DNA of 15,192 bases from a bacterium (GTDB lineage: Bacteria > ARS69), in NCBI GenBank assembly GCA_025774805.1, contig JALGZR010000094.1, positions 1 through 15,192 of the forward strand, given 5' to 3'. Both the position numbers and the translations under genes were made by a program. Each line of letters starts with the position of its first letter. Positions within the stretch are counted from its first letter, which is position 1. Positions 6,170 to 15,192 of the stretch are shown here, piece after piece. Below the pieces are notes generated by a model. It ran no database searches. It saw only the letters and a program-made list of their open reading frames with translations, and was not told the origin of the DNA.

Positions 6170-7740
6170 ACGAAGACGATCGCGAGATGCTCCCGCTCCT
6201 GGCGGGATGGCTCGACGGCGAGCTCTCGGCGGAGGATGCCCGCCGCGTCGAGACGGCGCTGGTGCGCTCCCCCGAGCTGCAGGAAGTTCTCGAGCGGTGG
6301 CGCCTGCACGACGAGGCGATGCCGCGCGGCGAGGCGTTCCGCTCCGAGGCGGAGTGGGAAGCGCTCGCGCGTCGGGTGGACCGGGCGATCGCGGCCGACA
6401 CCGAGACGGTCGACGGAACGGAGTCCGGCCGCGCCCGCGCCTCGAGTCCGAAGCCGGAACCGGGGTGGCGACGACTCGCGGGCGCCCTCCGACCGAAACG
6501 GCTGGCCTACGGAGGGATGAGCACGCTCGTCGTGGCCGCCCTCGTGCTCCTGCTCTACCCCCGCCAGGAGGAGATGCTGAAGAGGTCGGAAGACGTGGCG
6601 CAGAAGACGGCCCGCAGGATCGAGCTCGCCGAGGAGGCCTCCGAGAAGGGAGGCCCGTCCGCGATCGATCGCGCGGCGGAGACGATCGAGGAGGAAGGGA
6701 TGCCTCCGGTCGTTTCCGAGGTGGCCCTGCCGCCCGCGAACGTGCCGGAGGCGGTCACGCTCGCAGAGGACGTATCGCCTCCGACCGGGCCCGAGGCGGA
6801 GACGGTCGAAGGGGGGACGCCGAAGAAGGAGGAGACGCTTCCGGTCCGCGAGACCGACGGCGCCCCGTGGGAGACCGTGATGCGCGCCGAGCCGGAGACC
6901 CCGGTGGAGACGGAGGAGCGTCCCATCTCCGACGACCGGATGTTCTCGCGGGGAGGCCGCACGGAGGAGATCGTCACGCGAGTGACCGTCCCGGCGGCGC
7001 CTCCCCCGGCGGCGGCCACCCGAACGGAGCCCGGACGGGAACGGTCGGCGCCCCCACCCCTCCCGGCGTTGCCGGGGGCCGCGGAGTCCGTCGGCGACGT
7101 CGAGCGGTGGCTCCGCGGAGACGTCGTTCTCTCCGTGGGTGAGAGCAGGGTCGCCGCGGTCGAGGCCGAACCGAGACTCCATGCGGAAACGAAGAGCGGG
7201 TACCCCCGTGCGATGGCCGAGTCCGACGCGCTTCGAGAGGCCGACGCCCCTCGCCCGCCCGAACCGGATCTCGAGGGCCCGGGCGGGGTCGCCGCGGAAC
7301 CGGACCCGACGTCCCGGGCCCTGGCCCGGGCGATGGAAGACCGGCGCGTCGGACGGCGGGAGGCCGCGCGAGCGGGTCTCCTCCTCCTCACCGGAGACTT
7401 TCCGGAGAATCGGGTGCGGGACACGGCGTGGTTCCTGCTCCTCGAGATGGATCTCGAAGAGGCCCTGGATTCGGGTGACATCGTTCGGCTCGACCGCGTG
7501 TCGGAGGACCTCGAGCGGTGGCTGGTCACGTTCCCGGACGGGGCCCGGCGGGCCGACGCGCTCGGGCAGCTCGCGCGGGCCCGGATCCGGCTCGCGAAGC
7601 TGGACCCGCTCGATCCCGCCCGGTGCGTGGCGGCCCGGCGAGCCTTCGCCGACTGGGAGCGTGAGGCCGGACCGTCCGATCTCGACTCCACTGCGGGCGC
7701 GACGTTGCGGACGGCTCTCGAGTCGTTCTGTCGGGAGTAG
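6166..7740 (+). CDS. Membrane anti-sigma-like protein with large extracytoplasmic domain (524 aa)
   Basis: Probably holds the preceding sigma factor inactive. Residues 1-75 form a helical cytoplasmic domain with LLAGWLDGELSAEDARRVET and SPELQEVLERWRLHDE, the pattern of anti-sigma N-terminal domains. The HxxxCxxC zinc motif of ZAS proteins is absent; no Cys occurs before the C-terminal domain. One membrane helix spans about 113-131 (LAYGGMSTLVVAALVLLLYP), with basic residues before it, giving N-in/C-out topology. Residues 132-380 form a low-complexity Glu/Pro/Thr-rich stalk. Residues 384-524 are helical and TPR-like (RREAARAGLLLLTGDFPENR, ARRADALGQLARARIRLAKL) and could sense a protein or oligomerise. 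The start overlaps the sigma stop by 4 nt. A hairpin 13 nt after the stop ends the operon. The anti-sigma role is inferred from position, topology and the N-terminal pattern. Confidence 0.75.
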   Translation: MNEDDREMLPLLAGWLDGELSAEDARRVETALVRSPELQEVLERWRLHDEAMPRGEAFRSEAEWEALARRVDRAIAADTETVDGTESGRARASSPKPEPGWRRLAGALRPKRLAYGGMSTLVVAALVLLLYPRQEEMLKRSEDVAQKTARRIELAEEASEKGGPSAIDRAAETIEEEGMPPVVSEVALPPANVPEAVTLAEDVSPPTGPEAETVEGGTPKKEETLPVRETDGAPWETVMRAEPETPVETEERPISDDRMFSRGGRTEEIVTRVTVPAAPPPAAATRTEPGRERSAPPPLPALPGAAESVGDVERWLRGDVVLSVGESRVAAVEAEPRLHAETKSGYPRAMAESDALREADAPRPPEPDLEGPGGVAAEPDPTSRALARAMEDRRVGRREAARAGLLLLTGDFPENRVRDTAWFLLLEMDLEEALDSGDIVRLDRVSEDLERWLVTFPDGARRADALGQLARARIRLAKLDPLDPARCVAARRAFADWEREAGPSDLDSTAGATLRTALESFCRE

Positions 7741-7752
7741 CGGAAACGTCGA

Positions 7753-7782
7753 AGCGCCCCCCGCCCGGAGACGGGGGGCGCT
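7753..7782 (+). terminator. G+C-rich hairpin terminator of the sigma/anti-sigma operon
   Basis: A perfect 11-bp stem (AGCGCCCCCCG at 7753-7763 with CGGGGGGCGCT at 7772-7782) and an 8-nt loop lie 13 nt after the anti-sigma-like stop. No T run follows on the plus strand. It resembles the hairpin at 2617-2648 in its C6/G6 core. Confidence 0.65.
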
Positions 7783-7811
7783 CTCGTCGTCGCCTCGCCG
7801 GCGCTCGCCGT

Positions 7812-7830
7812 CCGGCGGCAGGCCCGCCGG
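7812..7830 (-). terminator. Hairpin in the convergent intergenic region
   Basis: A perfect 7-bp inverted repeat CCGGCGG/CCGCCGG with loop CAGGC directly abuts the hairpin at 7831-7861. It may back up termination of the minus-strand gene ending at 7870, or work in both directions between the convergent genes. Confidence 0.4.
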
Positions 7831-7872
7831 TCTCACCCGCCTCCCGACGAGCCGGGTGAGAAATGCAGGCTA
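7831..7872 (-). repeat. Stop-codon-linked repeat motif with hairpin (copy B)
   Basis: On the minus strand this begins TAGCCTGCATTTCTCACC (7872-7855), where TAG is the stop codon of the gene at 7870-8559. The end of the motif forms the 9-bp stem TCTCACCCG/CGGGTGAGA (arms 7831-7839 and 7853-7861, 13-nt loop). The first 22 nt match the right arm of the palindrome at 9583-9652 at 19 positions. The partner arm is conserved only in its inner part, so this is a shortened or degenerate copy that can still form a terminator-like hairpin. Confidence 0.65.
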
Positions 7873-8559
7873 GGACTCCTCCACCTGCACCCGCTCGACC
7901 ATGGTCTTCTCGTCGATCTTCTCGTCGGCGAACGCCCGGACGTCGCTCATCTTCGCCTTGACGACGAGCCGCCGGAGATCGTTCTCGTAGAAGTAGTCCG
8001 CGTCGTCGAGGTAGACCTCGATCTCGATCCACTCACCGTCGGGCACGGCCGTCAGCAGGTCGCCGTAGTCCATGATGACCTCGACGATCTCCGTCTTCCC
8101 GCGCTTGTAGAGCCGCTCCTGCTTCCGGAGGGAGCGCTGCTCCATCTTCTTGCGCGCCTCCCGTCGCTCGCTCCGGCTCATGCGATCGTAGTCGTCGTCG
8201 TCCTCCTCCTCGTCGTCGTCGTCATCACCAAAGATGAAGAAGTGATCGCCACCCCACCACTTCCACTTGGAGGACCGGAAGTGGCCCTTGTGGACGAGAT
8301 CGGCGTCGAACGTGAAGACCGCGCCCTCGCCCTCGTCGTAGGAGCCACGACACTCGTGGGAGCTCTGAACCAGCCAGTTCGGGCTCTCCACCAGCATGTC
8401 GTCGATCACGCGCTCCATGATCCGGATCTGGCGATCGAGCTTCCGGTTGCGGGGTCCGGCGTCGGCGCTGTCGACCAGGGCGCCCACCAGAAGCGCCACG
8501 GTCGCCGCTCCCGCCAGCCGTAGGGTCCACCGGTTTCGAGCCGTCGTCATCGGGTTCAC
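7870..8559 (-). CDS. Unrecognised secreted protein with long acidic run (229 aa)
   Basis: I do not recognise the family. A signal peptide is visible (basic TARNRWTLR, hydrophobic LAGAATVALLVGALV, cleavage likely near ADA-GP at about residue 35). The mature N-terminal part has RQIRIMERVIDDMLVESPNW and SHECRGSYDEGEGAVFTFDA, suggesting a folded alpha/beta domain. Next come an aromatic stretch (KWKWWGGDHFFIFG), an Asp/Glu run (DDDDDEEEDDDDYD) and a strongly basic helix (RMSRSERREARKKMEQRSLR), a charge switch that could bind metal, nucleic acid or a partner, or simply be a flexible linker. The C-terminal part (EIVEVIMDYGDLLTAVPDGE, WIEIEVYLDDADYFYENDLR) looks like a regular domain. GTG 8559 is preferred over ATG 8550 because GGAGGT lies 6 nt before it. 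It converges on the sigma/anti-sigma operon. Confidence 0.8.
   Translation of the reverse strand: MNPMTTARNRWTLRLAGAATVALLVGALVDSADAGPRNRKLDRQIRIMERVIDDMLVESPNWLVQSSHECRGSYDEGEGAVFTFDADLVHKGHFRSSKWKWWGGDHFFIFGDDDDDEEEDDDDYDRMSRSERREARKKMEQRSLRKQERLYKRGKTEIVEVIMDYGDLLTAVPDGEWIEIEVYLDDADYFYENDLRRLVVKAKMSDVRAFADEKIDEKTMVERVQVEES
8187..8226. repeat. GTC/CTC trinucleotide-like tract coding the acidic run
   Basis: A tract of repeated GTC and CTC triplets (plus strand) encodes the Asp/Glu run on the minus strand. Near-identical triplets are prone to slippage, so run length may vary between relatives. Confidence 0.5.
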
Positions 8560-8565
8560 GGTCCT

Positions 8566-8571
8566 ACCTCC
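8566..8571 (-). promoter_or_regulatory. Ribosome binding site deciding a GTG start
   Basis: GGAGGT on the minus strand lies 6 nt before GTG 8559 but 15 nt before the alternative ATG 8550, which supports the GTG start. Confidence 0.65.
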
Positions 8572-8656
8572 CTTGGGGTTTGGGTCTCGGGATCTCGTTG
8601 CGTCGGCGGGGCCAGCCCGCGCTCACCTGGTAGGACGGGACGCCCTCGGAGAGCGT

Positions 8657-9496
8657 TCAAGGGGACCCGGACCCTCCGGGGGAGGAGGACTCGGCCGGGA
8701 TCCGGATTCGGGTCTCGCCGGCCACCCGGTGGCGCCCGCCGTAGTCGACGAAGGCCACGGCCGTGTACTCCCCGGGCTCGAGCGGGGGCGCCGGCAGCAC
8801 GGCGAGGCGGCGGACGCCGCCGGGAAACAGGACGAAGCGCCCCTCGGTCCCCAGGAGGACCTTGCGGGCCACCATCCCCCGCGCGTCCCGGAGCTCGATC
8901 CTCCCCGTGCACCGGAGGATCGCCTCTCCCGAGTTCTCGAGCTCCACGAGGAGCTCGGGGAGGAGAGGGTCCTCCCCCACCCTCGCCTCGAGACGGGGAC
9001 GGGGAGGGGGTCCGGGCGAGGACGGCGGGCTCTCGTGGAAGACCCGAACGCGAACCACCTGGGAGGGTCCGGACGCCGAGTCGGGGCCGGTCCCCTCGCG
9101 AATCTCGGCCAGCGCGAGCTCGGCCCAGTGGGCGCCCCGGGCGTCCGGAGGGACGTCGATGGAAACGCGGAGCGTCCTCTCCTGTCGGGAGGCGAGCACG
9201 AGCCGATCGCTCTCGAGGCGGATCCATCCGGCACAGCTCCGAGGCGCCGAGCCGGCCTCGACCGACTCGAGGGCCCCGTCCCGGTTCAATCGAAAGTCCG
9301 CAGTCGTAATCGCAAGGAAAATAGGCAGATGGCCGCGGTTGTTCAACAAGATTGTCAGAGTTGCCTGCCCCCCGGGGAGGGCCCGGAAGTGGAGCTCGCG
9401 GGGGGAGACCAGGAGCCCGGCGGCCGCGGGGACGGCCCCGTTGCCCCCGCAGAGCAACGCGCCTCCGATGATCCCGACGATTCCCGCCGCGCGCAT
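8657..9496 (-). CDS. Exported PapD-like / Ig-fold protein (279 aa)
   Basis: A hydrophobic N-terminus (MRAAGIVGIIGGALLCGGNG then AVPAAAG) acts as a signal peptide. The mature start GLLVSPRELHFRALPGGQAT and LTILLNNRGHLPIFLAITTA match the first strands of PapD-like periplasmic chaperones: a beta strand ending in Pro, then an 'xxV/L-x-N-x-G' turn, then strands leading to a variable loop. A second conserved block (LVLASRQERTLRVSIDVPPD, AHWAELALAEIREG) corresponds to later strands of the same domain. The C-terminal half (about 165-265) is a second beta-rich domain with ELLVELENSGEAILRCTGRI and LPAPPLEPGEYTAVAFVDYG. Such proteins serve as pilus chaperones or as secreted beta-sandwich proteins, but no usher or pilin gene is nearby, so a chaperone role is unproven. 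GGGAGG lies close before the ATG. Confidence 0.75.
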   Translation of the reverse strand: MRAAGIVGIIGGALLCGGNGAVPAAAGLLVSPRELHFRALPGGQATLTILLNNRGHLPIFLAITTADFRLNRDGALESVEAGSAPRSCAGWIRLESDRLVLASRQERTLRVSIDVPPDARGAHWAELALAEIREGTGPDSASGPSQVVRVRVFHESPPSSPGPPPRPRLEARVGEDPLLPELLVELENSGEAILRCTGRIELRDARGMVARKVLLGTEGRFVLFPGGVRRLAVLPAPPLEPGEYTAVAFVDYGGRHRVAGETRIRIPAESSSPGGSGSP

Positions 9497-9582
9497 GTCG
9501 CCTCCCGGCCGATCCTGATTCGAGAGATCGGTCGGTGAACGGCGATGCCTGAGAACCGGCTCAACCGAAGGGAACTAGGGTC

Positions 9583-9652
9583 TTAGCCTGCGTTTCTCAC
9601 CAGGCGCGGCGAGCCGCAGCCGCAGCAGAGCCTGGTGAGAAACGCGGGCTAA
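9583..9652. repeat. 70-bp near-perfect palindrome overlapping the SDR stop codon (copy A)
   Basis: Left arm 9583-9605 and right arm 9630-9652 are 23-nt inverted repeats; every position pairs, with one T-G wobble (9589/9646), around a 24-nt loop. The loop has a further small GCGG/CCGC hairpin. Read on the minus strand the right arm gives TAGCCCGCGTTTCTCACC from 9651, and this TAG is the stop codon of the SDR gene (9649-9651). The fold lies between two same-strand genes and likely works as a terminator or mRNA 3'-end structure. The arms match the repeat at 7855-7872, so this is a repeated element rather than a random hairpin. Confidence 0.75.
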
Positions 9653-10758
9653 AAGAAGAGCTTCGCGATCCCGAGGATGCCCTGCTTCCAGGGAACGCGG
9701 TGCGAGACTCCGGAGGAGTTCCGGAACTTGTCGAGGTTCGCCAGATACCATTCGTAGTTCCGGATGAGCGCGTCCTGGTTCGAGTACTTCGGAACGAAGC
9801 CGAGGACCCGCTCCGCCTTCTCGGTGGACACGAAGGAGTCCTCGCAGGCCGTCTCGTAGACCCACTTGTAGAGCGGGGAGAGCTTCATCGCCTCGAGGAT
9901 CCGCAGGGTCCAGATGATCGGCCCCGCGGGCGTGGCCACGATCTTCTTTCCGAAGCCGGCCCGGTCGAGTACGGCCTGATAGTCCTCCCGCATCGTGGCG
10001 AACTCCTTGGCCCCGATGTTGAAGACGTCGTTCACCCGGTCCCGGTCGAGAAAGGCGCAGAGGTAGATCGCGTCGCAGAGGTCCTCGACGTCGAGAAGCT
10101 GGTACCGGTTCTTCCCGTTTCCGATCATCGGGAAACCGCGCCCGTCCTTCGCCCAGTCGTAGAACAGCGCGAAGACGCCCAGTCTCTCCGGCCCGATGAA
10201 GGACTTGGGCCGGATGATCGGAACGCAGAGCCCCTTCTCGCGATACTCCCGACAGATCTCCTCCGCCCGCACCTTGGCCACACCGTAGGGTCCCACTCCC
10301 CGGACGCGATCGGTCTCCAGGAGGGGATGGTGGTCGGGGATGCCGTAGACCGCGGTGGTCGAGACGTGGATCATCCGGTCCACCCCGCGCTCCAGGGCCA
10401 CGTCGAGGATGTTCTTCGTGCCCTCGATGTCCGTGGAGAGGATGTCCTCCGGCTTGTAGAGCGGAAGGGCCGCCGCCGTGTGGATGACGTGGTCCACCCC
10501 CTCCATGGCCCGCTCGACGGCGGCGCGGTCCCGAATGTCCCCGTCGATGACCCGGATCTGGTCCTTCATGTCGGGATAGTCGAAGGGGACGATGTCCAGA
10601 GACGTCACCTCGTGTCCGCGCGCGCGCAGGTGGCGGACGAGGTTGATCCCGAGAAAGCCCGCGCCCCCGGTGATGAGGAAACGGCGAGAGGGGACGGGAT
10701 CCGGCAGAGCGCCGGCTTCCGGGGCGGTGAGGGTGGCGGAGGAGGACGATTCGGGCAT
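9649..10758 (-). CDS. NAD-dependent epimerase/dehydratase, extended SDR family (369 aa)
   Basis: A cytoplasmic extended short-chain dehydrogenase/reductase, probably acting on a nucleotide sugar; 3-beta-hydroxysteroid dehydrogenase-like substrates are an alternative. After a 25-residue Ser/Pro/Ala-rich leader, the Rossmann fold starts with FLITGGAGFLGINLVRHL; the NAD-binding TGGxGxxG has G31, G34 and G37. VIDGDIRD (70-77) and HTAAALPLYKPEDILSTDIE (93-112) are typical cofactor-contact segments. The catalytic residues are Ser/Thr in HVSTTAVYG (131-139) and Y158-x-x-x-K162 in PYGVAK. The C-terminal part (IRPKSFIGPERLGVF, VFNIGAKEF, VLGFVPKYSNQDALIRNYEW) forms the substrate lobe. The start has only a weak ribosome site, 72 nt after the carB stop, so it may depend partly on carAB transcription. 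Its TAG stop is the first codon of a palindromic repeat. Confidence 0.88.
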   Translation of the reverse strand: MPESSSSATLTAPEAGALPDPVPSRRFLITGGAGFLGINLVRHLRARGHEVTSLDIVPFDYPDMKDQIRVIDGDIRDRAAVERAMEGVDHVIHTAAALPLYKPEDILSTDIEGTKNILDVALERGVDRMIHVSTTAVYGIPDHHPLLETDRVRGVGPYGVAKVRAEEICREYREKGLCVPIIRPKSFIGPERLGVFALFYDWAKDGRGFPMIGNGKNRYQLLDVEDLCDAIYLCAFLDRDRVNDVFNIGAKEFATMREDYQAVLDRAGFGKKIVATPAGPIIWTLRILEAMKLSPLYKWVYETACEDSFVSTEKAERVLGFVPKYSNQDALIRNYEWYLANLDKFRNSSGVSHRVPWKQGILGIAKLFF

Positions 10759-10830
10759 GGGGCAGCTCTTGGAGTTCCGGGATCGGGCGGCCGGGGACGC
10801 TTTTCGGGAGACCCGCGCAGGTCGCCAGGG

Positions 10831-14193
<3,363 letters not shown>

Positions 14194-14196
14194 GGA

Positions 14197-15192
14197 TCAG
14201 CGCGCCTTTCCGCCGAGGTGATCGAGAAACGTCCCCCACAGGGCAGCCGCATCGTGGGGCCCGGGAGCCGCTTCGGGGTGGTACTGGACCGACAGGAGCC
14301 CGAGCTCGCGATGCACCATGCCCTCCACCGTTCCGTCGAAGAGACTCGTGTGGGTGATCTCGAAGCCGGCCGCGGCGGCCTGGTCGGGATCGACGGCGTA
14401 GTTGTGGTTCTGGGACGTGATCTCGATTCGTCCGGACGGTCCGTGAAGAACCGGGTGGTTCCCGCCGTGGTGGCCGTACTTGAGCTTGAAGGTCCCGGCT
14501 CCCGCGGCGAGCGCGAGGATCTGGTGGCCGAGACAGATTCCCTGGATCGGGAGTCGACCGAGCAGTTCCCGCAGCGTGGCGATCGCGTACGCGGCCTGGC
14601 GGGGGTCGCCCGGGCCGTTGGAGACGAGAAGGCCGTCGGGGGCGGCGTCGAGGATTTCGCGCGCCGGGGCCGTGGCGGGAAAGACGACCACCCGCGCCCC
14701 GCGGTCGTGAAGGCTTCGGAGGATGTTCCGCTTCGCACCGCAGTCGAGGACGGCGACCGTCGGTCCGGGGCGGGCGAGTCCCGTCGCGCTCCGCGAACGG
14801 TCGGACCGGGAGGGACTCCACTCGTACCGGCGGGCCGCCGTCACCTCGCGGACGGGATCGAGCGAGGAGAGGTCGGCGATCTTCCGGGCCGCCCCCACCG
14901 GGTCGGTGAGTGTCTCGAGGGCCTCGCCGCTCGCGATGATCCCCCTCATGCACCCCTCTTCGCGGAGGAGACGGGTGAGGGCGCGCGTATCGATTCCGTG
15001 GATTCCGACGACGTTTCGTTCGACCATCGAGTCGGCGAGAGAACCGTCGGCCCGGTGGCTCGACGGGCGCCGCGCGAACTCGCGCGCGACGAAGCCCCGC
15101 ACCCAGGGTCGTCCCGACTCCGGATCCTCACCGTTGACTCCGGTATTGCCGATATGGGGATGCGTCATCACGACGATCTGGCCATGATAGGA
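14197..15192 (-). CDS. carA: Carbamoyl phosphate synthase small subunit, glutaminase (5' end beyond window)
   Basis: Hydrolyses glutamine and passes ammonia to CarB. The 331 residues present start within the conserved N-terminal domain (SYHGQIVVMTHPHIGNTGVN), so roughly the first 45-50 residues lie beyond the right edge, judged against E. coli CarA. The N-terminal domain continues with HGIDTRALTRLLREEGCMRG. The class I glutamine amidotransferase domain starts near VAVLDCGAKRNILRSL, with LLVSNGPGDPRQ, the nucleophile Cys in GICLGHQILALAAG (codon at 14533-14535), GHHGGNHPV, SQNHNYAV and the His/Glu pair in VQYHPEAAPGPHD. The internal Met at 15171 is not the true start. It is translated just ahead of carB with a 3-nt gap; no upstream control region is inside the window. 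Confidence 0.97.
   Translation of the reverse strand, partial: SYHGQIVVMTHPHIGNTGVNGEDPESGRPWVRGFVAREFARRPSSHRADGSLADSMVERNVVGIHGIDTRALTRLLREEGCMRGIIASGEALETLTDPVGAARKIADLSSLDPVREVTAARRYEWSPSRSDRSRSATGLARPGPTVAVLDCGAKRNILRSLHDRGARVVVFPATAPAREILDAAPDGLLVSNGPGDPRQAAYAIATLRELLGRLPIQGICLGHQILALAAGAGTFKLKYGHHGGNHPVLHGPSGRIEITSQNHNYAVDPDQAAAAGFEITHTSLFDGTVEGMVHRELGLLSVQYHPEAAPGPHDAAALWGTFLDHLGGKAR

Noticed and set aside
5764-7836. Long minus-strand open frame (690 codons) opposite the sigma/anti-sigma genes
   Set aside because: It is antisense to two well-supported genes, with Arg/Gly-rich shadow composition and no domain features.
10759-10830. Terminator between carB and the SDR gene
   Set aside because: Only a 4-bp CGGG/CCCG hairpin is present, too weak to call; read-through into the SDR gene is plausible.

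Overview
The window is very G+C-rich and densely coded, with strong third-position G/C bias. Signal peptides, a lipobox, an ECF sigma/anti-sigma pair and a PapD-like secreted protein suggest a diderm (Gram-negative type), probably uncultured, bacterium. The sequence alone does not fix the phylum. TGA is an ordinary stop for several genes here (carA, carB, the sigma factor, the GNAT gene), so the code is standard. No tRNA, rRNA, CRISPR array or transposase was seen.

Layout. Positions 1-5370 hold four minus-strand genes, read right to left: a secreted VIT/VWA-domain protein, a DUF4136-type lipoprotein, a GNAT acetyltransferase, and a secreted thioredoxin-fold protein cut by the left edge. The thioredoxin-fold gene is the most notable find. 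Its reading frame is interrupted by one TGA exactly where the first cysteine of the CxxC motif should be (UAAC), and a hairpin of bacterial SECIS type follows the TGA. The simplest reading is a selenocysteine-containing thioredoxin-like protein. A 235-bp divergent intergenic region (5371-5605) separates this block from a plus-strand pair, an ECF sigma factor and a large membrane anti-sigma-like protein whose start and stop codons overlap (ATGA). That intergenic region carries a 12-bp tandem repeat, several small palindromes and two candidate promoters, one of them ECF-like.

From 7741 to the right edge everything is on the minus strand: an unrecognised secreted protein with a long Asp/Glu run, a PapD-like Ig-fold exported protein, an extended-SDR sugar epimerase-like enzyme, and carB-carA (carbamoyl phosphate synthetase), with carA cut by the right edge. 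carA and carB are 3 bp apart and surely cotranscribed; the SDR gene follows 72 bp later.

Two intergenic regions share a palindromic motif, TAGCCYGCRTTTCTCACC (minus-strand reading). Its first three bases are the TAG stop codon of the preceding gene in both cases. One copy is a nearly perfect 23-bp inverted repeat. This looks like a dispersed repeat acting as a gene-end or terminator module. Other gene ends carry strong G+C hairpins without a T tract.
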